Origin: Silicimonas sp.
GTDB lineage: Bacteria > Pseudomonadota > Alphaproteobacteria > Rhodobacterales > Rhodobacteraceae
Length of the DNA stretch: 64,000 nucleotides
Direction: 5' to 3'
Assembly: GCA_022826205.1 (NCBI GenBank)
Contig: JAJDVJ010000099.1
Span: 1 to 64,000 of the forward strand
The notes below the pieces were generated by a model. That model had not been told where the DNA came from. It did not search any database and saw only the letters and a list, made by a program, of their open reading frames with translations. The position numbers and the translations under genes are program-made. This document shows positions 37,470 to 46,809 of this stretch, piece after piece. How positions within the stretch are numbered: the first letter of the stretch is position 1; each line of letters begins with the position of its first letter.

Positions 37470-38384
37470 ATGGCAACCAACTCCGCCAAGGCAAGGGACG
37501 GGAAAGGCGCAGGGAATTCCAATCCGAAGACAATCGAGGAAATCCGCGACGCGTTCGAGCGCGGAAAGTACCCATATTCTGATCGGCTGTCCCGCCGTTC
37601 CTACGAGGGGCGCAAGGCAAAATTGCAGGCAGAACTGTTGAAGGTCCAGATCTGGGCACAGGACACGGGACAGAAATTCGTCCTGCTCTTCGAGGGTCGG
37701 GATGCTGCCGGCAAGGGAGGCACGATCAAGCGATTCATGGAGCACCTCAATCCTCGTACCGCACGGGTTGCTGCATTGAACAAGCCTACGGACACCGAAA
37801 AGGGGCAGTGGTTCTTCCAGCGGTACATTGAGCACCTGCCGACAGCGGGAGAAATGGTGTTCTATGACCGGTCCTGGTACAACCGCGCCGGCGTGGAACG
37901 TGTCATGGGGTTTTGCTCTCCGAACGAGTATCTTGAGTTCATGCGCGAGGCCCCGGAACTGGAACGAATGCTCGTCCGATCGGGGATCCGGCTCTACAAG
38001 TACTGGTTTTCCGTAACCCAGAATGAACAGAAGAACCGATTCGATTCTCGTGAGTCCGATCCGCTTAAGCGTTGGAAGCTGTCACCGGTGGACCGCGCCA
38101 GCCTGGGCAAGTGGGGTGCCTACACGGAGGCCAAGGAAGCCATGTTCTTCTATACGGACACTGCCGATGCGCCGTGGACGATCATAAAGTCGAACGACAA
38201 GAAGAGAGCCAGAATTGCCTGCATGCAGCATTTCCTGAGCAGCCTCGAATACCCGGGAAAGGACGCAAAGGTCGTGGGCGTCCCGGATCCGTTGATCGTG
38301 GGACAGGCCGAGCATGTGCTGCATCAGTCCGAGAATCTCTTGGAGAGCTCGCTGCACCCGAAGACCCGGCGCACTCAAGCGTGA
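37470..38384 (+). CDS. ppk2: Polyphosphate kinase 2
   Basis: Protein of 304 aa, PPK2 family class I by its single-domain length. Walker A is FEGRDAAGKGGTIKRF and the Walker B/lid region is FYDRSWYNRAGVERVMGF; KYWFSVTQNEQKNRF and WKLSPVDRAS are further family signatures. It transfers phosphate between polyphosphate and nucleotides (ADP or GDP), working mainly as a polyphosphate-driven NDP kinase. AGGAGA lies before ATG 37470. It stands alone, convergent with ssb. Confidence 0.94.
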   Translation: MATNSAKARDGKGAGNSNPKTIEEIRDAFERGKYPYSDRLSRRSYEGRKAKLQAELLKVQIWAQDTGQKFVLLFEGRDAAGKGGTIKRFMEHLNPRTARVAALNKPTDTEKGQWFFQRYIEHLPTAGEMVFYDRSWYNRAGVERVMGFCSPNEYLEFMREAPELERMLVRSGIRLYKYWFSVTQNEQKNRFDSRESDPLKRWKLSPVDRASLGKWGAYTEAKEAMFFYTDTADAPWTIIKSNDKKRARIACMQHFLSSLEYPGKDAKVVGVPDPLIVGQAEHVLHQSENLLESSLHPKTRRTQA

Positions 38385-38631
38385 GACGTCGCCAAATTCG
38401 TAGTGCGCGCGCCCTGCACTTCAGATTGCGCAGGCCTTGTCAGACAAATGTCGAACGCGAAGCAATTGACACCTCCAGCACTACGCGATGTCCTGAAGCA
38501 GGAATTTCAGTAGAGTATGTCGCTGCTTGAGGAATGTGCGGAGGAGGCCGCCTTCCAAGATTTTGCAGCTTGCCGCGCCGTCAATCCAGGCCGTAACCGG
38601 TCAGCGCATCCGGTCGAATCTTCAGCCCGGC

Positions 38632-39099
38632 TCAGAACGGGATTTCGTCGTCAAGGTCCTGGCTAGCGGAATACCGGCCACCCTCGTCTGCAGGTGGCGG
38701 ACCCGCACCGGCGTCATCGTACCGGCCACCGGCGCTTCCTCGCTCGCCCCGGCCACCCAACATGGTCAGTTCACCGCGGTAGGGCCGCAGCACGACCTCC
38801 GTCGTGTAACGGTCGTTGCCGGACTGGTCCTGCCATTTCCGGGTCTCGAGCTGTCCCTCGACATATACCTTCGAGCCCTTGGACAGGTATTGCTCGGCAA
38901 CGCGAACAAGACTTTCATTGCGAAGCACAACTGAATGCCATTGCGTGCGCTCTCTACGCTCACCTGTGTTGCGATCCTTCCACGTCTCGGACGTCGCGAT
39001 GCGCAGATTGCAGACCTTCCCGCCGTCCTGAAACGTGCGCACTTCCGGATCCTGACCCAAGTTGCCCACAAGAATGACCTTGTTCACCGAACCTGCCAT
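38632..39099 (-). CDS. ssb: Single-stranded DNA-binding protein
   Basis: Protein of 155 aa. OB-fold from residue 1 to about 110 ([63 protein letters not shown]), then a Gly-rich linker and the acidic C-terminal tip DLDDEIPF that contacts replication and repair partners. GGGGGGAATTGC supplies the ribosome site of ATG 39099; the frame start at 39126 is rejected. In many bacteria uvrA is divergent to ssb with a shared LexA site; neither uvrA nor a clean LexA box is seen here. Confidence 0.96.
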   Translation of the reverse strand: MAGSVNKVILVGNLGQDPEVRTFQDGGKVCNLRIATSETWKDRNTGERRERTQWHSVVLRNESLVRVAEQYLSKGSKVYVEGQLETRKWQDQSGNDRYTTEVVLRPYRGELTMLGGRGERGSAGGRYDDAGAGPPPADEGGRYSASQDLDDEIPF

Positions 39100-39532
39100 G
39101 CAATTCCCCCCAATCGAATCTTGCATTCGCGCGACAATACACGCACCTGCCAGAGGTTAACACTTCATTTATTCCGCAACGAACGCAACTTCCGCACCCG
39201 CCGCCCAAAATCGGCCCAAGTGGCCGTGAAACGTGCATGGCACAAAGCCAAACACGCAATCGTCGTTCAACGCGATGATCCGACTTGGATTTCGTCTTTG
39301 CCATGCGTCGCGACATTCATGCCGGATTCGTAGGAACAAAACAAGAAAAATGCAAATTGGCGGTCAATACCTCTGAACTATTACGTTTACCGCTTGATCA
39401 TGAAGCAGGCATAGATTGAGTTTTGAGCGCCCCCGCATCGCAAAAATTCAGGTGTCGGCTTCTCCCCCGCCTGCCAAGGCAATCGGCGCCCGGCAGCGTC
39501 GGCGACGATGGGCCTGAGTCGAGGTCGGCCTA
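39100..39532. other. AT-richer spacer upstream of ssb
   Basis: 433 bp without a supported gene. The middle (39310-39420) is clearly AT-richer than the surroundings. It contains GAACAAAACAAGAAA at 39334-39348, a near match to the alphaproteobacterial SOS box GAAC-N7-GAAC with the last base wrong, about 235 bp from the ssb start. Confidence 0.35.
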
Positions 39533-40024
39533 TCATCGGCAGGCGTCGTCAAGGCACTTGCGCAAGAGCACCAAATCCATCCAGCGGCCGAACTTGTACC
39601 CGACCCTAGGCAGTCGCGCGACTTCCTCGAACCCGAGACTTGTGTGAAACGCCACTCCGGACGGGTTCTCACCGCTCACGCCAGCCCAGATCGAACCCAT
39701 TCCCGCGTTGCGCGCATGTTCGACGATTGCATCCATCAATGCGCGCCCCATGCCTTGGCCCCGTCCCTCTTCGGAAATTACGATGGTGTGCTCGACAGTG
39801 CGCGCGTATCCAGGCCCCTTCCTGAACTGATCGTAACACGCAAATCCCATCACGCGCCCGTCAACCTCCGCCACGAGGAAGCAAGGACGGTCGCGAACAG
39901 CGAGTCGCATTTCGGCCTCGCTTCGCTCCTTCGGATTGAAGGTGATCGCAGTGTCCCGAATGACCGGATTCTGGATCTCCGCAAGCCGTCCGGCATCGCC
40001 TTCGACCGCTGGCCGGATGATCAT
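39533..40024 (-). CDS. GNAT N-acetyltransferase, phosphinothricin-acetyltransferase-like
   Basis: Protein of 163 aa. Begins [22 protein letters not shown] and carries the acetyl-CoA site GRGQGMGRALMDAIVEHAR followed by GVSGENPSGVAFHTSLGFEEVARLPRVGYKFGRW, the typical ending of the PAT/Bar-like GNAT subgroup (amino-acid or methionine-sulfone type substrates). ATG 40024 overlaps the stop of the VOC gene by 4 bp, so the two are one operon. The natural substrate is unknown. Confidence 0.9.
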   Translation of the reverse strand: MIIRPAVEGDAGRLAEIQNPVIRDTAITFNPKERSEAEMRLAVRDRPCFLVAEVDGRVMGFACYDQFRKGPGYARTVEHTIVISEEGRGQGMGRALMDAIVEHARNAGMGSIWAGVSGENPSGVAFHTSLGFEEVARLPRVGYKFGRWMDLVLLRKCLDDACR

Positions 40025-40647
40025 GGGAGCGCCCGCATCCCGCCAGGCGTCGAAATCCGGGCCACAAGGCGCTTGCCGGGTCCGCGCCGAACCGTGACGG
40101 AACCAAGTGTCTTCAGTGCCGGGAAGGCTTCGAGCAGACCGGACGCTTCAGGATGGAACACGTCCAGGGAATGAAGCCTCAGGCCGACGTCGGGCAGTGT
40201 CTGGCATGGATGAGCATCCGTGTCCCACTGGATGAGGGCAGGCATCGCGCCGTCAAACGGAAGCTTCCCGGTCTCGTTAACGGCCATGCGCCAGGCAAGC
40301 TCCCCGCGGGCAAGTGCCATGGGTGTTCCAGTCCCTTCTGGAGCGGCATCGAGCGCAGTTGCGATGTCGTCCGTGCGGCAGACCCAGTTTGCAAGCTGCG
40401 GCGGCCCGGCATGATTGTCGAGATTGAACCAGCGGTTGCGATCTGGCGGTGAAGCCGCCGGATCCACGGAAATGGCTTCAAGATACACATCCGGCCCAAG
40501 CGAAAGGAGCGCATTGTGCGTTCCCATGACATCGTGCTTGCCGCCCGGTGACATTCCTACTCCAAGCGCGCGCTCGACTGACGCCACGCCCTCCTCTATC
40601 GAACGGCAGACAACCGCCAAGTGATCAAGTTCCAGAGAGAACTTCAT
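40021..40647 (-). CDS. VOC-superfamily (glyoxalase-like) protein
   Basis: Protein of 208 aa. [47 protein letters not shown] is the first beta-alpha-beta-beta-beta module with a metal-ligand His in DHLAV and a conserved GTHN. The second half ([18 protein letters not shown] and [15 protein letters not shown]) is the partner module. This layout matches the Glyoxalase_3-like domain family of unknown function. Overlaps the acetyltransferase by 4 bp. Confidence 0.82.
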   Translation of the reverse strand: MKFSLELDHLAVVCRSIEEGVASVERALGVGMSPGGKHDVMGTHNALLSLGPDVYLEAISVDPAASPPDRNRWFNLDNHAGPPQLANWVCRTDDIATALDAAPEGTGTPMALARGELAWRMAVNETGKLPFDGAMPALIQWDTDAHPCQTLPDVGLRLHSLDVFHPEASGLLEAFPALKTLGSVTVRRGPGKRLVARISTPGGMRALP

Positions 40648-40771
40648 GGTGGAAGGATGCGGATGCGGAGCGTGCCTGCAAGCGCAATTTGCCTGATTCG
40701 CGGCCGCCCTGCGCCAGGCGATTGACGGCCACTGTCACGGTGAGCCCACATATTTCAAGACAGTCGGACCG

Positions 40772-42889
40772 CTAGCTTCGCGCCTCGCGAATCAGCCTGA
40801 CAATGTCCGAAGCGGCGGCTGGAATGTTCGTGCCGGGTCCGAAGACCGCCTTGACGCCTGCTTCCTTGAGAAACCCGTAATCCTGCTGCGGAATCACGCC
40901 ACCGCAAATCACCAGTATTTCCCCGGCATCCCTCTCGTTGAGCGCTTCGATCAACCTTGGCGCGAGCGTCTTGTGCCCGGCCGCTTGAGAGGAAATTCCC
41001 ACCACGTGGACATCATTGTCGACCGCATCTTGTGCGGCTTCTTCCGGTGTCTGGAACAAGGGCCCAACATCCACGTCGAACCCGATATCCGCAAAGGCCG
41101 TGGCAATCACCTTTGCCCCCCGGTCATGACCATCCTGGCCCAGCTTGACGACCAGCATGCGTGGGCGGCGGCCCTCGTCTTCCTCGAACAATTCCACTTC
41201 TCTCTGGATCGCCTCGAATCCTTCATCGCCCTCGTACGCAGCCCCGTACACTCCCGCGAGCGTCCTGATCTCGGCCCGATGGCGACCGAACACCTTTTCC
41301 ATCGCCATGCTGATCTCTCCCACTGTGGCGCGTGCGCGGGCCGCCTCGACCGCCGCGAGCAGCAGGTTTCCATCCCCGCGCGCCGCCTGCTCAAGTTCTG
41401 TAAGTGCCGCCTCGCAGGCGACCGGATCACGGTGTTCCCGGACCCTTTCGAGCCGCGCGATCTGAGCTTTGCGCACCTCCTCGTTATCGATTTCGAGAAT
41501 GTCGATCTCGTCCCGCTCCGTCGTCCCGTACTTGTTGACCCCGACGACCACCTCGTCGCCCCGGTCGATCATCGCCTGACGTCTTGCCGCGGTTTCCTCG
41601 ATTCGCAGCTTCGGCATGCCTGTGGCAACCGCCTTGGTCATGCCGCCCACTTCCTCGATTTCCTCCATGATCTCCCAGGCCTTCTCGGCCAACTGTGCGG
41701 TGAGGGCCTCGACATAGTACGACCCGGCCAGCGGATCGACGACATCCGCAATTCCGGTCTCTTCCTGCAAAATCAGCTGCGTGTTCCTAGCGATCCTTGC
41801 GGAGAAATCGGTCGGCAACGCAATCGCCTCGTCGAGTGCGTTCGTGTGCAGTGATTGCGTACCGCCCAGAACCGCACTCATTGCCTCATATGCGGTCCGT
41901 ATCACGTTATTGTAGGGATCCTGTTCCTGAAGGCTCACTCCCGAGGTCTGGCAATGCGTCCGCAACATCCTGGAACGAGGATTGCGCGGCTCGAACTCGT
42001 CCATGACTCGGCTCCACAGCAGTCTGGCGGCCCGGAGCTTGGCGGCTTCCATGAAGAAATTCATGCCAATGGCAAAGAAAAAGCTGAGCCGCCCGGCGAA
42101 CGTGTCCACATCCATGCCGCGCGCGATCGCCGCGCGGCAATACTCGCGCCCGTTCGCAAGCGTGTAGGCAAGCTCCTGCACGAGGTTCGCGCCCGCCTCT
42201 TGCATGTGATAGCCGGAAATCGAGATCGAGTTGAACTTCGGCATGTGTTCGGAAGCATACTGGATGATGTCGCCGACGATCCGCATCGAAGGCTCGGGCG
42301 GATAGACATAGGTGTTCCGCACCATGAACTCCTTCAGGATGTCGTTCTGAATCGTGCCGGCAAGCACCGACTTCTCGTGCCCCTGCTCTTCTCCAGTCAC
42401 GATGAAGTTTGCCAGCACGGGTATCACGGCACCGTTCATTGTCATTGACACGCTGACCTGATTCAGCGGAATGCCGTCAAAGAGGATCTTCATGTCTTCG
42501 ACGCTGTCGATCGCGACACCTGCCTTGCCGACGTCACCCAGGACGCGCAGATGATCGCTGTCATATCCACGGTGCGTGGCCAAGTCGAACGCGACGCTGA
42601 CACCCTGCTGGCCAGCCGCAAGATTGCGCCGATAGAATGCGTTGCTTTCCTCGGCGGTCGAGAATCCGGCATACTGCCTGATGGTCCATGGCCGGCCTGC
42701 ATACATGGTTGCCCTCACGCCTCGCGTGAATGGCGGGAACCCGGGCAGGCCATCCATGTGGGAGAGGCCCTTGGCATCCTCGGCGGTGTAGAGCGGCTTT
42801 ACGCGAATGCCTTCGAGCGTCTCGCGCTCTACTTCCTCGACGCTTCTGCCACGAAGTTCCTTCTCGGCAAGTTCCTTCCAGTCGTTCAT
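40772..42889 (-). CDS. mutA: Methylmalonyl-CoA mutase, single-chain
   Basis: Protein of 705 aa, adenosylcobalamin enzyme that interconverts methylmalonyl-CoA and succinyl-CoA. The substrate-binding barrel is at about 1-550 ([66 protein letters not shown]). The B12 domain follows with the cobalt-ligand His in [15 protein letters not shown] and the [11 protein letters not shown] and [10 protein letters not shown] loops. It completes the propionyl-CoA route with PccA/PccB encoded just beyond. An epimerase gene is not seen in the window. Confidence 0.96.
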   Translation of the reverse strand: MNDWKELAEKELRGRSVEEVERETLEGIRVKPLYTAEDAKGLSHMDGLPGFPPFTRGVRATMYAGRPWTIRQYAGFSTAEESNAFYRRNLAAGQQGVSVAFDLATHRGYDSDHLRVLGDVGKAGVAIDSVEDMKILFDGIPLNQVSVSMTMNGAVIPVLANFIVTGEEQGHEKSVLAGTIQNDILKEFMVRNTYVYPPEPSMRIVGDIIQYASEHMPKFNSISISGYHMQEAGANLVQELAYTLANGREYCRAAIARGMDVDTFAGRLSFFFAIGMNFFMEAAKLRAARLLWSRVMDEFEPRNPRSRMLRTHCQTSGVSLQEQDPYNNVIRTAYEAMSAVLGGTQSLHTNALDEAIALPTDFSARIARNTQLILQEETGIADVVDPLAGSYYVEALTAQLAEKAWEIMEEIEEVGGMTKAVATGMPKLRIEETAARRQAMIDRGDEVVVGVNKYGTTERDEIDILEIDNEEVRKAQIARLERVREHRDPVACEAALTELEQAARGDGNLLLAAVEAARARATVGEISMAMEKVFGRHRAEIRTLAGVYGAAYEGDEGFEAIQREVELFEEDEGRRPRMLVVKLGQDGHDRGAKVIATAFADIGFDVDVGPLFQTPEEAAQDAVDNDVHVVGISSQAAGHKTLAPRLIEALNERDAGEILVICGGVIPQQDYGFLKEAGVKAVFGPGTNIPAAASDIVRLIREARS

Positions 42890-42973
42890 CGTGGACCCCC
42901 GTTTGGCCAGGTTTCCTCAAGACCCCTTCGATTCCTGCGAATTCGACATATATTCGGGGCATATGGAGGTGGC

Positions 42974-43462
42974 ATGACATCACGCATCACACCGGCACTT
43001 CTTGCAGTCTTGCTGGCAGGCCTTGCGCCGTGCACGGTTGCAGCGACAGATGTCAGCGAATCAGCAGACTCGGCCGTGACAGCGTGGCAGGCCAATCCCT
43101 CAACCGTCTTCGAGGCGCAGGACATCGATCTGGACAGGTTCAAGTGGGTCGCGCGTCCATTGATCGTCTTTTCTGATGCGCCGCAGGATCCTGCGTTCCG
43201 TACGCAGATGGAGCTTCTGGCCGCACGCATCGACGAGCTAGTGAAGCGGGATGTCGTCCTGATTGCCGATTCGGCACCCGCCGACGGAACTGACATCCGC
43301 CTTGAGTTCCGCCCGCGCGGCTTCATGCTGATCGTCGTCAGCAAGGACGGTCGTGTCATCCTGCGGAAACCGTTCCCGCGCGACGTACGCGAGATAACGC
43401 GCTCCATAGACAACCTCCCGATTCGCAAACAGGAACTGCGCGACGCCCTCGATGGCGGCTGA
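42974..43462 (+). CDS. DUF4174 exported protein
   Basis: Protein of 162 aa with an N-terminal signal peptide (ITPALLAVLLAGLAPCTVAA). The mature part (FKWVARPLIVFSDAPQDPAFRTQMELL, VLIADSAPAD, GFMLIVVSKDGRVILRKPFPRDVREI) has the thioredoxin-like alternation of DUF4174 but no CxxC, so it is unlikely to be a redox enzyme. GGAGGT precedes ATG 42974; the longer frame from 42551 is antisense to mutA. It sits between mutA and pccA in Rhodobacterales generally; function unknown. Confidence 0.85.
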   Translation: MTSRITPALLAVLLAGLAPCTVAATDVSESADSAVTAWQANPSTVFEAQDIDLDRFKWVARPLIVFSDAPQDPAFRTQMELLAARIDELVKRDVVLIADSAPADGTDIRLEFRPRGFMLIVVSKDGRVILRKPFPRDVREITRSIDNLPIRKQELRDALDGG

Positions 43463-43565
43463 CACGAGGCGTTGACCGGTTCCATTCGAAGGCCCATGCG
43501 GAGGGATTCGCCGTAATACCGGCTTCGTGCCGAAGCATCGAACAAGTGCTGGACCACAGGTCGCA

Positions 43566-45566
43566 TCATTCGAACTCCAGGATGACATCGTCAACCGCCA
43601 GGCTGTCGCCTTCGCTGGCTTTGATGCTGGCCACAACGCCCTTTCTTTCGGCACGAAGGATGTTTTCCATCTTCATCGCCTCAATCGTGCAGAGCGCCTG
43701 GCCTTCCTGGACCTCCTGTCCTTCTTCCACGTCGATCTTCACGACCAGACCGGGCATCGGGCAAAGCAAAAGCCTCGACGTGTCGGGCGGCGTCTTCTCT
43801 GGCATCCGCGCCGCCAACTCGTCCTGACGTGGGGTTCTCAGCGTCACCATCAGATCGGCCCCGCGATACCGGATCCGGAATCCCTGGCTGCGGCTTTCGA
43901 CCTTGAGAATGAGGCCTTCGCCATCTACGGACAGCCTTGCAAGCAGCTGGCCGGGGAGCCATTCGCTTTCGACACGCATCACTTGGTCGTTCTCGAACCG
44001 TACATCTGCACCATCGCGATCAGCCTTGATCCTTACCGGAATGGACTCGCCCTGCAGCGAAATTATCCAGTCGCGGCCCACATGACGCGCATGGTTATCC
44101 ATGCGTCCCGAGATGCGGGTCCGGCGAATTTCCGCCACGCGATGCATTGCTGCGGAAGCTGCGACGATTCGCCGAAGGGTTGCCATGTCCAGCTCAACAC
44201 CGTCGAATCCGTCCGGGAATTCCTCTGCAATGAACGCCGTCGTCATGTCGCCTGCGACAAACCTCGGATGGTCCATGACCGCGGAAAGGAAAGGGATGTT
44301 GTGGCCGATGCCTTCGAGTTCAAACGCGTCGAGCGCCTGCCGCATTTTCTCCATGGCCAACGCGCGGTCGGGCGCCCAGGTGCAGAGCTTGGCGATCATC
44401 GGATCGTAGTGCATCGAAATCTCGCCGCCCTCGAACACGCCTGTATCGTTCCGGACTGCAGCGGACTCGCCGGCGACCTCCGCCGGAGGACGATATCGCG
44501 TCAGGCGTCCGATCGACGGGAGGAATCCACGATATGGATCTTCGGCATAGAGCCGGCTTTCGATCGCCCAGCCGCTGATGCCGATGTCCGACTGGGACAG
44601 TTCCAGCTTCTCGCCGGCAGCCACGCGTATCATCTGCTCGACCAGATCGACCCCGGTGATGAGTTCGGTCACGGGATGCTCGACCTGGAGCCGGGTGTTC
44701 ATTTCGAGGAAGTAGAAGTTCCTCTCGCCATCGACGATGAATTCAACCGTTCCAGCACTGGAATATCCCACAGCGGCTGCAAGAGCGCAGGCCTGTTCGC
44801 CCATGGCCTTTCGCGTCGCGTCATCCAGAAACGGGGACGGAGCCTCCTCGACGACCTTCTGGTTGCGGCGCTGGATCGAGCATTCGCGTTCATTCAGGTA
44901 GATCGTGTTGCCGAACGAATCCGCCAGCACCTGAATCTCGATGTGACGCGGCTCGGTGACGAACTTCTCTATGAAGATGCGGTCGTCGCCAAAGCTTGAG
45001 GCCGCTTCGTTCCTGGATGACTGGAACCCCTCTCGCGCCTCGTCGTCATTCCAGGCAATCCGCATGCCCTTGCCGCCTCCGCCCGCACTTGCCTTGATCA
45101 TCACGGGGTAGCCGATCTCTCCGCTGATCCGCACCGCCTCTTCCGCACTCTCGATTAGGTCCATGTAACCCGGCACGGTGGAGACACCTGCATCCTGCGC
45201 CACCTTCTTGGACGTGATCTTGTCACCCATCGCCTCGATTGCGGGCTTGGGCGGGCCGATGAACTTGACGCTGGCCGCATCGAGCGCATCCGCAAATTTC
45301 GGGTTCTCCGAGAGGAAACCGTAGCCGGGATGCACGGCTTCCGCACCTGTCAGGCGAATCGCTTCCATGACCCGTTCGATGTTGATGTAGGACTCGCTTG
45401 CCGGCGGGGGACCGACGTTGACGGCTTCGTCCGCCAACCTGACATGCAGCGCCGCACTGTCGGCATCGGAATGGATGGCAACCGTCGGGATTCCCATCCT
45501 GCGCGCCGTCTTGATGACGCGGCACGCGATTTCGCCACGGTTGGCGATCAAGATCTTGCTGAACAT
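43566..45566 (-). CDS. pccA: Propionyl-CoA carboxylase alpha (biotin) subunit
   Basis: Protein of 666 aa. Biotin carboxylase domain at 1-450 (KILIANRGEIACRVI, KASAGGGGKGMRIAW, ERECSIQRRNQKVVEEAPSP, FLEMNTRLQVEHPVTE); an intermediate BT-type region; and a C-terminal biotinyl domain with the acceptor lysine in EAMKMENIL. It carboxylates its biotin with ATP and bicarbonate, then PccB transfers the carboxyl to propionyl-CoA. It is separated from pccB by three small genes. Confidence 0.96.
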   Translation of the reverse strand: MFSKILIANRGEIACRVIKTARRMGIPTVAIHSDADSAALHVRLADEAVNVGPPPASESYINIERVMEAIRLTGAEAVHPGYGFLSENPKFADALDAASVKFIGPPKPAIEAMGDKITSKKVAQDAGVSTVPGYMDLIESAEEAVRISGEIGYPVMIKASAGGGGKGMRIAWNDDEAREGFQSSRNEAASSFGDDRIFIEKFVTEPRHIEIQVLADSFGNTIYLNERECSIQRRNQKVVEEAPSPFLDDATRKAMGEQACALAAAVGYSSAGTVEFIVDGERNFYFLEMNTRLQVEHPVTELITGVDLVEQMIRVAAGEKLELSQSDIGISGWAIESRLYAEDPYRGFLPSIGRLTRYRPPAEVAGESAAVRNDTGVFEGGEISMHYDPMIAKLCTWAPDRALAMEKMRQALDAFELEGIGHNIPFLSAVMDHPRFVAGDMTTAFIAEEFPDGFDGVELDMATLRRIVAASAAMHRVAEIRRTRISGRMDNHARHVGRDWIISLQGESIPVRIKADRDGADVRFENDQVMRVESEWLPGQLLARLSVDGEGLILKVESRSQGFRIRYRGADLMVTLRTPRQDELAARMPEKTPPDTSRLLLCPMPGLVVKIDVEEGQEVQEGQALCTIEAMKMENILRAERKGVVASIKASEGDSLAVDDVILEFE

Positions 45567-45680
45567 GTCAACTCTCCCTTCGGTCGGGTTCGACCTCTAG
45601 ACAAGCAGGCTGCCACGGCCGGTCGCCTGGCCAGCCTCTTCTCGAGTCGCCTCAATGTGGACCCGCATCCGCCGATCGCT

Positions 45681-45875
45681 TCAAACATCGTCGGCAAATG
45701 CGGCTGCAATGGGACCCTGCGCGACACCCAAAAGGCGAATGCCATCCTTGATGACGGCTCCTGCGAAGCATCCCGCGAGGTCGTAGACACCAGCCCGCTC
45801 AAGTTCCGTTCCATTGTCGCATGCCGCCAGCCCCAACATGGCATCGAGGACACAGTCTGGCAGTAACCTGCGCAT
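45681..45875 (-). CDS. Small putative lipoprotein with glycine-zipper traces
   Basis: Protein of 64 aa starting MRRLLPDCVLDAMLGLAACDN. The LAAC lipobox at about residue 19 and the following ERAGVYDLAGCFAGAVIKDG recall small glycine-zipper lipoproteins often found beside pccA in Rhodobacterales, but the zipper is interrupted (DGIRLL) and the signal is weakly hydrophobic. ATG 45875 after GACGGGAAAGACC is preferred to ATG 45896. It may be degenerating. Confidence 0.42.
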   Translation of the reverse strand: MRRLLPDCVLDAMLGLAACDNGTELERAGVYDLAGCFAGAVIKDGIRLLGVAQGPIAAAFADDV

Positions 45876-46014
45876 GGTCTTTCCCGTCTCGCGCATTTGA
45901 GATCACGCCCTGCTTCCTTTGGAGGCGCGCTTGCCGTGAGTCGGGCAATGACCTTGTGCCATTGCACGAAGGAAAAGGCGCACCCGAAATCCGAAACGTC
46001 CCTGATACGGCAAG

Positions 46015-46374
46015 TCATGGCATGCAGCTTCCGTCAAAGGCTTCGGGAAATGAGGCCCGAGCACGCTCCTCATCAATGACGAGCGTGCTTTCGTAGCTTG
46101 AGGGATCAAACGGATCTTCGGCCGGAACCACCTCGCGCCCGAAAACCCAGGAAAGCCGCCCTGCGTCCAAGTTGCCGCGCACGAACGGATCCCGACCGAA
46201 ACGTGCCCAGAGGCACGCCACGAATGCAGCGTCAGCAGCACGGTCGGCGGACCTGCGGTCGGCAAAGCGCTCGCGTGCGACGAGCGGTGTCGGCCCGTCA
46301 GGATTCGCGCGCCGGATCGTGAATTGGAAGTCGGTGCCGCGCTGGCGGCCAGGGAAGCCCTTGTGCTTCAACAT
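46015..46374 (-). CDS. Conserved hypothetical protein of the pcc locus
   Basis: Protein of 119 aa, soluble, without a recognised domain. Sequence features: a basic start MLKHKGFPGRQRG, a charged centre ARERFADRRSADRAADAAF and an acidic C-terminal half ending in DGSCMP. A protein of this size lies between pccB and pccA in several Rhodobacterales as I recall the locus. No function can be inferred. Direction and spacing fit co-transcription with pccB and pccA. Confidence 0.68.
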   Translation of the reverse strand: MLKHKGFPGRQRGTDFQFTIRRANPDGPTPLVARERFADRRSADRAADAAFVACLWARFGRDPFVRGNLDAGRLSWVFGREVVPAEDPFDPSSYESTLVIDEERARASFPEAFDGSCMP

Positions 46375-46400
46375 GGCCCGGCCTCTGTGGGCAGGGCCAA

Positions 46401-46427
46401 CGGCCGGGCACAGATTGCGCCCGGCCG
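46401..46427 (-). terminator. Hairpin downstream of the tiny lipoprotein gene
   Basis: CGGCCGGGC and GCCCGGCCG form a perfect 9-bp stem with a 9-nt loop, starting 11 bp after the lipoprotein stop on the minus strand. No U-run follows. It could attenuate transcription into the genes beyond or protect the short mRNA. Confidence 0.45.
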
Positions 46428-46437
46428 GGGAAGAGTC

Positions 46438-46569
46438 TTACATCTTCGACATCGGCTCTTCTTCCATGACCATGCCCATTTCCATGTCCATGGATTCTTC
46501 CTCTTGGGCGCACGCAGCGACCAAGGTGAACAAGCAAAGTGCAAGAAGAGTTTTGACTGTGAACGACAT
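46438..46569 (-). CDS. Tiny Met- and Glu-rich lipoprotein
   Basis: A 43-aa open frame. It starts MSFTVKTLLALCLFTLVAAC, a lipoprotein signal with a LVAAC lipobox; the mature 24 residues are almost only Met, Glu, Asp and Ser (for example MDMEMGMVMEEEP). AAGGAGA lies 6 bp before ATG 46569, as good a ribosome site as any in the window, and a hairpin follows the stop, which supports a real gene. Met/acid-rich small lipoproteins could bind Cu(I) or other metals, but that is speculation. Confidence 0.78.
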   Translation of the reverse strand: MSFTVKTLLALCLFTLVAACAQEEESMDMEMGMVMEEEPMSKM

Positions 46570-46809
46570 GGCTGTCTCCTTCGATCCGTCAAGGCCGCAT
46601 CAGCAAATCGGCCAGTTGTTTTAGCCACCACACCCGGAAATCCCTCCGAAGTGCCAACTTCGTCCCGACGGCGAAACCCCGGATACGGGCACCACGCCTT
46701 GAAGGACAATTCCTGCCTAGCGCATTTTGGCACAGAGATTCCAGACCTTAGTTTCTGTCCGTCGATTTCGGCGAGTATGTGGCAAGAAAGCTGCATGCCG
46801 TTTGGTGAC

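Noticed and set aside
39334-39348. GAACAAAACAAGAAA as an SOS (LexA) box for ssb
   Set aside because: The second half-site is GAAA instead of GAAC and lies about 235 bp from the ssb start; no uvrA is present.
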